DNA from: a virus
Length of the DNA stretch: 28,131 bases
Direction: 5' to 3' (one strand)
Virus record (IMG/VR): IMGVR_UViG_3300026142_000016
Span: 1-28,131 of that record
The position numbers were made by a program, and so were the translations under genes. How positions within the stretch are numbered: position 1 is the first letter of the stretch; each line of letters opens with the position of its first letter. This document shows positions 9,088 to 17,247 of this stretch, one piece after another. The notes under the pieces are model-generated. The model was not told the origin of the DNA, did no database searches, and worked only from the letters and a program-made list of their open reading frames with translations.

Positions 9088-9334
9088 TTAGTGACCTTTC
9101 TGGGTAAAATGCGCTGGTTACTGCTGATTCCGCTGGTGTTTCTAGGGCAATGGCTCAGACGGAAGATTCGCGGCTGGCCTTACAGGTAACCTTTCGCCTT
9201 TTGTTCCACGTGGAACATTCGCGTGTAGCGGTGTACACTGCTTGCCCGTACCGTTGCTGCTGGATTGGGAAATCTAGCCGCCCCAAGGGTGCCAAGCTCA
9301 CTGGTGCAACGGGACGGACCTGCTTGGAGGCCAA
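9088..9334. other. Intergenic control region carrying a parS-like palindrome
   Basis: With the adjoining small plus-strand gene this is the only break of more than 300 bp in the structural block (9088-9495). It holds the 16-bp palindrome at 9202-9217, a GTGTACAC palindrome at 9231-9238, and a loose inverted repeat CCAAGC/GCTTGG (9292-9297, 9322-9327). A weak plus-strand promoter can be drawn (TGGAAC at 9211-9216, 17-bp spacer, TACACT at 9234-9239) that would overlap the parS-like site. I see no clear promoter for the minus-strand fibre genes. A 26-codon plus-strand reading frame (9109-9189) lacks a ribosome-binding site and is not called. Confidence 0.5.
9202..9217. promoter_or_regulatory. 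parS-like ParB-binding palindrome
   Basis: The sequence TGTTCCACGTGGAACA is a perfect 16-bp palindrome. It matches the chromosomal parS consensus TGTTNCACGTGAAACA at all but one position, and that difference (GGAACA for GAAACA) makes it symmetric; such GTTCCACGTGGAAC forms are used as parS in some bacteria. ParB binds such sites and spreads or clamps along DNA for segregation. No parA or parB gene is in the window, so the site could use host ParB or a ParB encoded elsewhere on the phage. It lies between the fibre and ejection-protein genes. Confidence 0.7.
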
Positions 9335-9499
9335 ATGCTTGCGATATTCGCGGTGCTAGTGCTGTGCGGCTTTGTCCTATTTCTGGCAGACTTCATCCAG
9401 GGATTCATCGTGGACGCTAGGACTTCGGCTGCGGTGGGGCTGACTAGTCTGGGCGTTTGCGCGTTACTCTTGGTTGGCTTCTTCGCGTTTTGTCTTTAG
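9335..9499 (+). CDS. Small two-helix membrane protein, 54 residues
   Basis: This plus-strand ORF has a strong ribosome-binding site (GGAGG, 5 nt before ATG). It encodes a very hydrophobic 54-residue product with two predicted membrane helices (about residues 2-18 and 34-53) joined by a short loop with D28/R30. It ends by a 3-nt convergent overlap with the stop of the minus-strand 606-residue gene. Among the phage structural genes it is the only call on the opposite strand. Size and topology would suit a holin, antiholin, superinfection-exclusion or other moron membrane protein. There is no family match I can name. Confidence 0.6.
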   Translation: MLAIFAVLVLCGFVLFLADFIQGFIVDARTSAAVGLTSLGVCALLLVGFFAFCL

Positions 9500-11316
9500 T
9501 TACTGAGAATTCTTCGCGCCTGCAAAGCAAGGCTTTTCATAACGGCAGAGCCTGGCTTCATGCTGCTAGCCCTCAACAAGAGCTGCTGACCTTCTGGTTT
9601 CGCCTTGAGTGCTGATAAATCCTGTGAACTTAGCCCCTCGGTCGCTAAATTGGTCGCACCCTTATCGGTCCAGACCTGTGTCGCTGGCTGGCGTGCCTGA
9701 ATCCTAGCCTTGAGGACATCCGCTGCAGTGGGGTCAGGGGTATATTCTGGACCGCTGATCCCCGTCGAATTGCCAGTCACAGGAGTGCGAGCCATAGAAG
9801 GCGGGGGAACGCCTGTAGATGTCGGCTGGGGAAGATTCAAAGGCTGAGGCCGGATACTTCTGAGTGCTGTATTGACTTGCCGGTTACCAATGATTTCCGG
9901 GCCGCCCTGTGCGGGTTGCAGTATCAGACGGTCTACTAGACCGGCCTTGCTTCCGATAGAACCAACCGTCGTTCCGCCCATGGCCTGCTTGCCTGCTGCA
10001 GCGGTATCCGTATTAGCAGACATCTGAGCCTCATCCGCGATAGTGCGGAGCTTTCCGGCCTGCTGGCGCACAGCAGCAATATCCGAAGGCTGTAGCCCTG
10101 TTGCCTGCGCGAGTTTGTTGTGCAGAATGTTTGTAAGTGCTTGCTTTTCTGCAATCAAATCAGCATCGCTGACGTTAGCTGCACTGGTCTGGGACGCCAG
10201 CCCCTTGCGATAGTTGGGGTTCAATTCCTGATTGATCGTATTGATTCGGTCATTGATCGACCCAAGTGTGGCGTTTGGGCCTTCGCCTACCGTAGCACCT
10301 CTATAGTTCGCCGGGACAGAGGTGATCTGCTTGGCGTTTGGTCCAAGCAAGGCATCGTCAAAGTGAGCCTGTACCGCATCAGCCGCCTGCTTCGCGGCAT
10401 TGGCGAAATCAACTTTAGAGTTGATCGGAATGTTATTTTTCTGCGCATAATCGACGATTGTTCCCGCTTCATCCGTCGCCGCCCGAATGAAACTAGGTGC
10501 TGCCTGAGGGGAAACTACCAGAGCCTTCGCTAGATTGCGGGCCGCCATGGTCTGCTGTGTTGCCGACTGCGTTGAAGGATAGAAGCGCGATTTTGCAGCG
10601 GCAGCCGCATCGGATACTGTGCCAGGAATAGACCGCATCGCATTTATGCCTGCCTGCACTGGCGCGGGATTAGGAATTACAGGCCGCCCCGGAACGGTCG
10701 CATCTGCCACTCCCAAGACCGCTGGCGCAGCCTGTGCGGAAGCGCCGATCAGTGTGCCGAGCGAACCGGGATTAGTGAGCGTGTCGCCTACTTGAGAGAG
10801 GTAGGACTCTCCTGGTTTAGGGGTGGGCTGTTGGTCTGCCAGTTTATCCATCGCAGGCCCGACTATAGGAATGGCCGTCACTGCGTGCTGGACGACGCCA
10901 GCGGTGTTGCCCTGCTTGCCTGCCTGATAAGCTTGCTTGACCTCGCTCCCGGACCTCATAAGCCCTTGCGTGAGGCCGTCGATTGCGGTCTGCCCCGTAA
11001 TTCCTTCGAGGAGCTGCTGGATGGGATGGGCGCGGAATTCATCTAGCTTTTGCTTGGCGGCTTCAGCAGTAATGCCTAATTGAGAGCCTAGCGAGTGCCA
11101 GAGGCCTTCAGGCGGAGCCTCGCTTTGTGCTGTCACAGGCTTGAAGCCTGCTTTCAGTGCGTCCTGCTGGCGGTCCATAGGGATATACCCCGCCTTGCCA
11201 TCCGGCGAGGTCATCTCTACGGCCTGCTTGAAACCTTTGGCTATGGCCGCCTGAACCTGTTCTTGCGGAACTTCACCCGAGGTGCCGTCAGGGGCGAGCA
11301 TGGGAACTGTCGGCAT
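9496..11316 (-). CDS. Internal virion/DNA-ejection protein (P22 gp16 position)
   Basis: A 606-residue protein in the place of P22 gp16, the last of three consecutive genes that in P22-like phages encode the ejection proteins forming the DNA channel. The N-terminus has two copies of a short module (residues ~8-30 and ~37-59) of form xPDGxxGxxPxxxxxxAxxxGFK. The rest is Ala/Gln-rich and helical. A mildly hydrophobic Ala/Gly/Pro stretch (GTLIGASAQAAPAVLGVADA) near residue 190 could touch the membrane. The start ATG overlaps the upstream stop (TAATG) with GGAAAGG before it. Sequence alone does not prove ejection function; position and composition do most of the work. Confidence 0.65.
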   Translation of the reverse strand: MPTVPMLAPDGTSGEVPQEQVQAAIAKGFKQAVEMTSPDGKAGYIPMDRQQDALKAGFKPVTAQSEAPPEGLWHSLGSQLGITAEAAKQKLDEFRAHPIQQLLEGITGQTAIDGLTQGLMRSGSEVKQAYQAGKQGNTAGVVQHAVTAIPIVGPAMDKLADQQPTPKPGESYLSQVGDTLTNPGSLGTLIGASAQAAPAVLGVADATVPGRPVIPNPAPVQAGINAMRSIPGTVSDAAAAAKSRFYPSTQSATQQTMAARNLAKALVVSPQAAPSFIRAATDEAGTIVDYAQKNNIPINSKVDFANAAKQAADAVQAHFDDALLGPNAKQITSVPANYRGATVGEGPNATLGSINDRINTINQELNPNYRKGLASQTSAANVSDADLIAEKQALTNILHNKLAQATGLQPSDIAAVRQQAGKLRTIADEAQMSANTDTAAAGKQAMGGTTVGSIGSKAGLVDRLILQPAQGGPEIIGNRQVNTALRSIRPQPLNLPQPTSTGVPPPSMARTPVTGNSTGISGPEYTPDPTAADVLKARIQARQPATQVWTDKGATNLATEGLSSQDLSALKAKPEGQQLLLRASSMKPGSAVMKSLALQARRILSN

Positions 11317-12761
11317 TAGTGAGCCTTTCCCCCAAACTGCGCGAATGGATCAGCGGTATTCCCGCCGTTTTGATCCCCGAAGTTCGGCTTACCCTGCTGG
11401 CCTTGGTTGTACTGTGCCTTGAGGTTGGCAGCCTTGGAATTCAATAACAGCCGGTAGGTGGCGATGGCACCCTTGAGCTGGATCGGGCTTTGTACGCGGC
11501 TGAAAGTGCTATCTACCTTGGCAATTTCCGGATCTGTAGCACCCGAAGCCTTCAGCGTCGCCGCTACTTCGCCAGCCATCGCGTTCTTAGCCGCCTCAAA
11601 GTTAGTCGGAGCGGGGTTTCCTGTCTGCTGTGCCCACGCCTGCGCAGCTTTGTTGAATACCTGAATATTCGAGTTATTGAGATCGGTCGCCAGTTTATCG
11701 AGCAAATTCAAGTGTTGTGTTGCGGTATTGAACGCAGTGAGCTGCTGGCCGCCCTTGCCGCTTGTGAAGTACTTCTCATTGGCTTGAACAGTCTTCACGT
11801 CGCCGCTGTTCGGAGCTTCTTTGCCAATTGCATCCTTGCGGGTCACAAAGACCGTGTTTCCTGGATTGTTTGGGTCGGCTACTGCCTGTGGCATCTGCAG
11901 ATAAGTGGAGGCCCTGACTTCTGCAGGCTGAATCTTCGTCTCTTTCGTGTACTCCTTGAACGCCGCCAAACGGTTCTGTGCGGTGTCAGGCAGCCCATTA
12001 GCTTTCAGATAGTCCGACTCGAACTTGTCTACATCGGTACTCCCGCCGCGAGCCACGTTCATGTTCTTTTCGGCTGCGGTCGCTGTTTCCGAAGCCGTCT
12101 GCGCCTGCTTTTGAGCCGCATCCATCTGCTGCGACTCAGACATCAGACCCTTTTGCATTAGGGAAAGCTTCTGACGAATCGCTGCGGGATCGCCGGATTG
12201 AGCAATCTGCTGGGCCATCTGAACATGCGGAGGGTCCAGCAAGCCTTTCTGCGCCAAATCCTGAGCCGTCTGGACCAATCCTTGCGCCAGTTGATCGTCC
12301 GGCATATTGGAAACATTGCCCAACGCCCCGGCGATCATGTCGTTTTTGCCCTTCATCGTTTCGAGATTCTTCGCACCGGTGGTCGCGTCATCCGCAGCGA
12401 TCTTGGAATAGGTCTGCTGCTGCTCCAAGACTTTGCTCTTTAGCCCCATGACGGCTTGGGCCGAGGCACCATTCTTGATAACCAGCGGAATGAGCGAATT
12501 TACGTCTTTACCATCCCAATCGTGCATGGCCGCTGTCATGGCCTGCTGGTCCTTCAGCGCCTGTTGCTGCTGTTGGATACCCAACTGCCCAGACTGAATG
12601 CTCTGCTGGGCCTGCTGCTGCTGCAGGGGTGCCATAGCGGCGCGCTGCTGATATTCCTGCTGCGCATTGCGCAAAGCGGCGAGCTGCCCGAACTTCTGCA
12701 GGATGTCAGGCTGCTGCGGGGTCTTTAGATCGAGCGCCGGTAATGCCATCAGACTGCCCAT
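11316..12761 (-). CDS. Gln-rich internal virion protein (P22 gp20 position)
   Basis: A 481-residue protein, strongly helical. Its first ~75 residues are glutamine-rich (QQQQAQQSIQ and QQQQQALKDQQ), followed by coiled-coil-like segments up to ~240. Such Gln/Ala-rich proteins between the gp7- and gp16-like genes are typical ejection proteins of P22-like podoviruses. The first codon used is ATG at 12761. A second ATG four codons in (MALPALDL) is an alternative start. The next gene downstream begins within its stop codon, so the two are probably translated together. Confidence 0.65.
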   Translation of the reverse strand: MGSLMALPALDLKTPQQPDILQKFGQLAALRNAQQEYQQRAAMAPLQQQQAQQSIQSGQLGIQQQQQALKDQQAMTAAMHDWDGKDVNSLIPLVIKNGASAQAVMGLKSKVLEQQQTYSKIAADDATTGAKNLETMKGKNDMIAGALGNVSNMPDDQLAQGLVQTAQDLAQKGLLDPPHVQMAQQIAQSGDPAAIRQKLSLMQKGLMSESQQMDAAQKQAQTASETATAAEKNMNVARGGSTDVDKFESDYLKANGLPDTAQNRLAAFKEYTKETKIQPAEVRASTYLQMPQAVADPNNPGNTVFVTRKDAIGKEAPNSGDVKTVQANEKYFTSGKGGQQLTAFNTATQHLNLLDKLATDLNNSNIQVFNKAAQAWAQQTGNPAPTNFEAAKNAMAGEVAATLKASGATDPEIAKVDSTFSRVQSPIQLKGAIATYRLLLNSKAANLKAQYNQGQQGKPNFGDQNGGNTADPFAQFGGKAH

Positions 12762-13652
12762 TTAGCCTCCAAGTTCGTTCGGGATGCCGAAGAGTCCGCC
12801 GCCACTGCCATACCCGCTGCTCATGCCGCGCAGCAGAGCTAGATTCGTCAGATTCCCTCCGATTCCGCTGATGCCCTGATTCCATGCATTCGCTCCGCCG
12901 ACATAGCCCGAAGCCGTCGCAGCAGCAGCATTATTCAACTGCTGGCCCTGCTGGGCACCAGATGTCAGGAGATTGTTGGTCACGTTATTCGACGCAGCCT
13001 GCCCCTCTTGACCTAATTGAGCTGCCGTGGTCTGTCCGACTCCTGAAAGTGCAGCAAGCCGGTTGTACTGGTTCGCCTGATTGGTGTTGTAGGTGTTGTA
13101 ATTCGTGTCAAACGTGTTCAGCGCCCTGTTGTAGACGTTCGAGTATTCGTTGGAGGCATAGTCCTCCCCAAACGCGTCCAGCGCCTTGGCGGTGCCTCCG
13201 GTGAGCACTGAGCCCCTGGCGGCTGCTGAATGCTGTAAGGCATCCGTACCCAACTTCAGTCTCGCCTGGAAGCCGGGGTCGTTTTGCTCGGTCAGTGCAG
13301 TGGGAGCGGTGAACGTTCCGGAATAAGGAGTGGTCAGTGACCCTTGGCCTACTCCTGATCCGTTTGCTGTCCCGCCGATCCCTAGACCGTACTGCAGAGC
13401 GTTGAGACCACTCTGTCCTGCCTGCAACCATGGAGCCTGTTGCTGTTGCGAGGTCTCGTACTGCTGCTTTTGGAAGTCGAGCGCGTCTTGTGAGTCCTGA
13501 TGCTGAAGTTGGGCCGCGCTTTGGGCTGCCTGAGCCTGAGTAGACGCAGCATTTCCGGCAGCATTGGCACTGATGGCCGATCCTGCGATGCTCCCGGCTG
13601 CCCCGATTCCCCCGATAATCCCCAGCGTCGTTGCTGAAATCGCTCCGCTCAT
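12762..13652 (-). CDS. DNA-transfer/ejection virion protein (P22 gp7 position)
   Basis: A 296-residue protein starting with a Gly/Ala-rich hydrophobic stretch (residues ~10-30, LGIIGGIGAAGSIAGSAISA). This is followed by a Gln-rich coiled coil (to ~75) and a conserved-looking block around 125-175 (DPGFQARLKLGTDALQHSAA, then ARGSVLTGGTAKAL and FGEDYASNEYSNVYNRAL). That block is familiar from podovirus proteins annotated as DNA-transfer or minor virion proteins. The C-terminus is Gly/Asn-rich. The ATG overlaps the upstream cupin gene as ATGA. It probably forms part of the channel ejected ahead of the genome. Confidence 0.72.
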   Translation of the reverse strand: MSGAISATTLGIIGGIGAAGSIAGSAISANAAGNAASTQAQAAQSAAQLQHQDSQDALDFQKQQYETSQQQQAPWLQAGQSGLNALQYGLGIGGTANGSGVGQGSLTTPYSGTFTAPTALTEQNDPGFQARLKLGTDALQHSAAARGSVLTGGTAKALDAFGEDYASNEYSNVYNRALNTFDTNYNTYNTNQANQYNRLAALSGVGQTTAAQLGQEGQAASNNVTNNLLTSGAQQGQQLNNAAAATASGYVGGANAWNQGISGIGGNLTNLALLRGMSSGYGSGGGLFGIPNELGG

Positions 13653-14008
13653 CGTCTAGTCACCAAGGCTTCATATTCCCCTGTAAATTCCTCTTCTGCC
13701 TGCTCCAAAGTCTCTGCATCTGTGCGAAAGGTCATGGTGATATGCGTCTCCTCCATGCCCACGAAAATCTGCTTTCTGCCTGCTTTTGCAGGGATGACGT
13801 TATAGCCCTCAAGCTCTATCCAGCCGTCGCCAGTGAAAACACGGCATTTCCCCGAGACAATCAACAGCGTAGGAACCTTGATCTGGGCACCCATCAGGAC
13901 TATCTCTGGGCCAATCGTCACTGTTCTGACATACATTCCCGCATGCAAAAAGTGCTCGGTATGCACTTCCTCTTGCGGGAGGGTAAGCATGTGCTCCTGC
14001 ACCTGCAT
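13649..14008 (-). CDS. Cupin-like phage protein
   Basis: A 119-residue protein of alternating beta strands with a cupin-like pattern: HAGMYVRTVTIGPEIVLMGAQIK, then LLIVSGKCRVFTGDGWIELEGYNVIPAKAGRKQIFVG. Small proteins of this look occur beside tail and ejection genes in other podoviruses, commonly near an acetyltransferase as here. Role unknown; metal ligands are not obvious, so it may be structural. It sits 8 bp after the GNAT gene and overlaps the next gene by 4 bp (ATGA). Confidence 0.6.
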   Translation of the reverse strand: MQVQEHMLTLPQEEVHTEHFLHAGMYVRTVTIGPEIVLMGAQIKVPTLLIVSGKCRVFTGDGWIELEGYNVIPAKAGRKQIFVGMEETHITMTFRTDAETLEQAEEEFTGEYEALVTRR

Positions 14009-14016
14009 AAGCTGGC

Positions 14017-14460
14017 TTAGGACAGCGGGCGATAGAACACTGAGTTGGTCTGCTGATATTTCTTGGCTGATAACACCCTCTCTAATTGCCCGCCAGCGGG
14101 AGATGAGTACAAAATGCCCTTACAGCCGACTTCGAGCGCATATTTCTCCAGTGCCAATAGCAGTTCCCGGCCAATGCCTGACCGTCTCGCATCCTTACTG
14201 ACAAACAGCGTTTCCACTGTCGCCACACGTACCCCGTAATGGGGCAGAATGGGCGTCAGGACGTTCGCAAACCCCACTAAGCCACCGTGATATGCCGCGA
14301 AGCTCTGGAGCGTCCCTGCGGCCTCTAATGCGGCATAAATCTGAGGTTGCGGGTTGACTCTCCCAATGCCGGGAATAGAGCACTCATCGGCGTATTCCAG
14401 AATCAGCGGCTGGGCCTCTTCGCTGAGAAGCCAGTCGGCATAACTGACGCGCCGAATCAT
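14017..14460 (-). CDS. GNAT-family N-acetyltransferase
   Basis: A 147-residue protein with a clear GNAT motif A at residues 82-105: VETLFVSKDARRSGIGRELL, where R92-x-x-G95-x-G97 forms the acetyl-CoA pyrophosphate loop. The preceding strand (LVGFANVLTP, 61-70) and the C-terminal strand (NSVFYRPL) complete the fold. Substrate unknown. Embedded by an ATGA overlap with the upstream gene and followed by the cupin-like gene, it may modify a virion or host protein late in infection. A near full-length family member with no sign of decay. Confidence 0.85.
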   Translation of the reverse strand: MIRRVSYADWLLSEEAQPLILEYADECSIPGIGRVNPQPQIYAALEAAGTLQSFAAYHGGLVGFANVLTPILPHYGVRVATVETLFVSKDARRSGIGRELLLALEKYALEVGCKGILYSSPAGGQLERVLSAKKYQQTNSVFYRPLS

Positions 14461-15026
14461 GTTGCTTGCACCTGCCCAATCAAGAGACCGTTTTGGAATG
14501 TCATCGAACCCTGACTTCCAAGCCCTGTGAGTGCCGCCGTGGTAATCGTCACTGTGATTCCGGGAGAAAATGCTGTTGCTATGGCAGAGGTCGCAAACGC
14601 CTGTGCATTCGCTTGTGCTGCATTCGCCTTGGTGGTTGCGTCTACTGCCGCCGCTGCCTGCGCTGTCGCTGCTGACCCTGATGGGTCAAACGCCGAACTT
14701 GGCTGTATCGCTGCCGTTCCTAGAGTGTTGCTCGATGCCCCTGCCGGGAGGATGACTGCGCCCTGCTCTGAAGTCGTCGCTGCGGGCAGACCAGCGGGCT
14801 TCATTACGCCCAAATCCGTCAAATGCTGGACGATGGTTGCTAGGGTTTTGCGCCCTACAATCGTTGCTAAAGCGCCAATCGGGCCTTGATAGTTCCCTGC
14901 AGGGTCAAAGGCTCCATTGACCGTTGAACCCACTGCCTGCATCCACCGAATAAGCGCATAGGTAGCTTTTCCATCACTGTCTACCAGGGGAACATTTGGC
15001 GTGTTATTCGATACGACTGAACTCAT
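14457..15026 (-). CDS. Virion-associated protein following the gp10-like gene
   Basis: A 189-residue protein in the slot where P22 encodes its tail needle. The first third (VPLVDSDGKATYALIRWMQAVGSTVNGAFDP) looks like the N-terminus of a structural protein family of podoviruses. Residues ~115-150 form an Ala-rich helical stretch (AQAAAAVDATTKANAAQANA), and the C-terminus is short beta strands. It might be a tail needle or fibre-adaptor equivalent, but the sequence is not similar enough to a known needle for me to claim that. Both ends overlap neighbours by ATGA. Confidence 0.55.
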   Translation of the reverse strand: MSSVVSNNTPNVPLVDSDGKATYALIRWMQAVGSTVNGAFDPAGNYQGPIGALATIVGRKTLATIVQHLTDLGVMKPAGLPAATTSEQGAVILPAGASSNTLGTAAIQPSSAFDPSGSAATAQAAAAVDATTKANAAQANAQAFATSAIATAFSPGITVTITTAALTGLGSQGSMTFQNGLLIGQVQAT

Positions 15027-16495
15027 GATGCCCTGACAAAACCCTCAGTAATGCTGTAGGGAACTGGATCGGAAAAACTCAGCTCAAAGACTCGCCCATA
15101 TCTGGTTTGGCCTAGCCGCTGCCATCTGACAAACGTTTGATACTGCCCGGCAAACCCAATCCCTCTGACGTGCTCGTTCGACCATGTATTTCCCGAATCG
15201 TCACTCCAGCGCAGCATGATCTGCGGAGGTCTATCGTTGCCGTCTCCGTCCTTAAGTGGCGGTTGGGGTCCGAGTCCTGCAGCGACCTGAAGTTTCAACT
15301 CGGGGAAATAGATTCGCTCTAACTCATTCATCAGTGTTGGAGCCCTTCGCAGTCTCCTGATCGTCGCCCCGTTGTCCGTTACAAAGGCATACACTCCCCC
15401 GCCCTTGTCGTAAGCCAACTTCATTTCGTACAGGTTGCCGGTCTGGTAATCCCCTACTAAATGCTTGCCGAACGCATAGACGTGATTCCACGACAGATGC
15501 GGGCCGAATTTACCATTTACTGGATTCCACTCTGCCCGCTTATGCCAAAGTCCTTCAGCCACGTCATAAACGAACGATGCATCGCTGTTCGGGATATAGA
15601 GAAGCCAGAATAGGTGTCCGCCATCCTGATAGGAATAAGACACCAAGTTGGCAAAGTCATCCTGCGACCATAAAGAAAGCCACGCTTCTACCGCATGCGT
15701 AGAAATTCTCTGCGGAGTATAGCCGTTGGCTCTCCAGCACATCCGCGCTCCGCGCTCATCCTCATTCACCCAAAGAACCGTGTTGTCGAGCTGGCAAGCA
15801 CTGAATGTCGCCGCGCATCCTGTTTCGATAAACCCGCTTGGCGCTACGTCGAAAATCTCATCTGTCCCGGTGTCTTGATAGGGCTGGGCGTGTCTCGCTC
15901 CGAAAACCCACAATTCCCTATGACTGACCTCAATTGAGACGATATTCTCCGCAAACACCGAGACTTCATTGACCTGAATCCCCGGCCACACGGTTCCATC
16001 GAGAATGTCAGAGATTTGAAACTTATTCGAATCCTTGAAGCAAACAATAAAGTACCCATCCGAGTATTTGGTCTTTATTGGAACACCTGCGAGCGAAGCA
16101 GTTACGTCTACATACGTGTTTGTCGCGAGGGTGTAGCAGTAAGCCCTGCCACCAGCCACAATCAGCAGTTGAATGTTGCTTGCCGCTATAGAAACCGGAG
16201 CGCCAAACGTGTCCAGAACTCCGTCCATACGCGCAACAAAGCTCTTATCGGCCATGACTTCATAAAGAGTGTCCGCAGATGCCTCAAAAACTCTTCCATT
16301 GGCCTCGATTCCGCCTCTTGTCGGGCCATCGGTGAAGGTGCAGAACAATTCAAGCCCCGGAGTGCCGATATAAGAGAGCTTGGCTTGTGCTCCTGGGGTC
16401 TCAGCGGTCTCGGCATACTGGTTGATGCATTCTTCGTCCGCAATCGTGTTGAATTTGGCGGTGTAAGACGCGCCAATTAGGCCGAATTTACTCAC
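15023..16495 (-). CDS. P22 gp10-like tail hub / packaged DNA stabilisation protein
   Basis: A 490-residue beta-rich protein with the features of the P22 gp10 family: an N-terminal block with ECINQYAETAE and GTPGLELF, a central propeller-like region (VIVSIEVSHRELWVFGARH-type strands), and a highly typical C-terminus with MLRWSDDSGNTW, then GRVFELSFSDPVPY. In P22 this protein forms the hexameric hub below the portal and gp4 and holds packaged DNA in. The length matches (P22 gp10 is about 470). The start is GTG, in a GTGA overlap with the gp4-like gene. Confidence 0.9.
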   Translation of the reverse strand: MSKFGLIGASYTAKFNTIADEECINQYAETAETPGAQAKLSYIGTPGLELFCTFTDGPTRGGIEANGRVFEASADTLYEVMADKSFVARMDGVLDTFGAPVSIAASNIQLLIVAGGRAYCYTLATNTYVDVTASLAGVPIKTKYSDGYFIVCFKDSNKFQISDILDGTVWPGIQVNEVSVFAENIVSIEVSHRELWVFGARHAQPYQDTGTDEIFDVAPSGFIETGCAATFSACQLDNTVLWVNEDERGARMCWRANGYTPQRISTHAVEAWLSLWSQDDFANLVSYSYQDGGHLFWLLYIPNSDASFVYDVAEGLWHKRAEWNPVNGKFGPHLSWNHVYAFGKHLVGDYQTGNLYEMKLAYDKGGGVYAFVTDNGATIRRLRRAPTLMNELERIYFPELKLQVAAGLGPQPPLKDGDGNDRPPQIMLRWSDDSGNTWSNEHVRGIGFAGQYQTFVRWQRLGQTRYGRVFELSFSDPVPYSITEGFVRAS

Positions 16496-17247
16496 TGGTT
16501 TGGCATTCCGCTGTAATAATTCCAGTCTCCCCGTCTATCGAGTCCCGGCATGCCCGCATCTGCCGACGATCCTCTGGGAGAGGCAATGTTGTTCGTCTGG
16601 ATTGCCTTGATTGCCTTCGATTCCAACCGCAGGAGGTCTTGCGATGCGGTTCTTTCAAAGGACGGGCACAGACTCACTGCCAAGGGGTAGACAATCGCAT
16701 CCCAATACGCCGGAGGCATGGAGAACGTCTGAGCGTAATCCGTGATCTGGCCCAGAATTGTCGCCATCTGCAGTCTCATGCCATTCGCTTGTGTGGGAAT
16801 AGGCCAGAACAAGCATTGTCCATTCGGCCAATCAGGAGAGTAGTAGAGGTCTGTGGGGTACGTTGATGTAAGGTTTTTGACTCTCTGATCGGCCCACCAT
16901 TGTTCATCGCGGATATTCAGCGGCACATCGACATTGGACGGGTCTTGAGTCAGCACCACGGCAGCGGAGATGATCTTGACCGGCCTCTGGTTTACGTCGA
17001 AGTCCTGTCCGGGCCCTATGGTGTGAGGTGAATGATTGGCCTGCAGCGTGAACAGAGAGAAGTTCACGTTGTAGACCATCGCTTCGCGGGCGTTATAGCG
17101 GTCAATCAGCCTTTGGAGCTTCTGTAATACCCACGCTTGATCGTCGCTGGACGGGGTTTCCCCGCCCGCCAAGGCCCCAATCTCCTGCATGGCTGCAGTG
17201 ATGAGGTCGAGAGCCTTGACGGTGATGGAATTGGCGGTGGTTGGCAT
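16492..17247 (-). CDS. P22 gp4-like tail accessory / head-to-tail adaptor protein
   Basis: A 251-residue protein recognised by the start (ALDLITAAMQEIGALAGGE, then VLQKLQRLIDRYNAREAM) and the central block (DLYYSPDWPNGQCLFWPIP), both typical of the P22 tail accessory factor family. It should bind below the portal and nucleate the gp10 hub. The ATG overlaps the stop of the preceding small gene (TAATG). It is longer than P22 gp4 (about 166) but close to homologues in other podoviruses. Confidence 0.85.
   Translation of the reverse strand: MPTTANSITVKALDLITAAMQEIGALAGGETPSSDDQAWVLQKLQRLIDRYNAREAMVYNVNFSLFTLQANHSPHTIGPGQDFDVNQRPVKIISAAVVLTQDPSNVDVPLNIRDEQWWADQRVKNLTSTYPTDLYYSPDWPNGQCLFWPIPTQANGMRLQMATILGQITDYAQTFSMPPAYWDAIVYPLAVSLCPSFERTASQDLLRLESKAIKAIQTNNIASPRGSSADAGMPGLDRRGDWNYYSGMPNQ

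Noticed and set aside
9109-9189. 26-codon plus-strand frame with a hydrophobic start
   Set aside because: No ribosome-binding site and it starts within the leader of the divergent fibre gene; too short to support.
9231-9238. GTGTACAC palindrome as an operator
   Set aside because: Only 8 bp; it could occur by chance and no second copy was found nearby.
11490-12161. 223-codon plus-strand ORF opposite the Gln-rich internal virion protein
   Set aside because: Leucine/arginine-rich antisense of a Gln/Ala-rich gene; a typical shadow without recognisable motifs.
12540-12680. Run of CTG/TGC repeats, considered as a repeat array or CRISPR-like element
   Set aside because: It is the coding sequence for a glutamine-rich stretch; no regular spacer-repeat structure. 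No CRISPR array was seen anywhere in the window.
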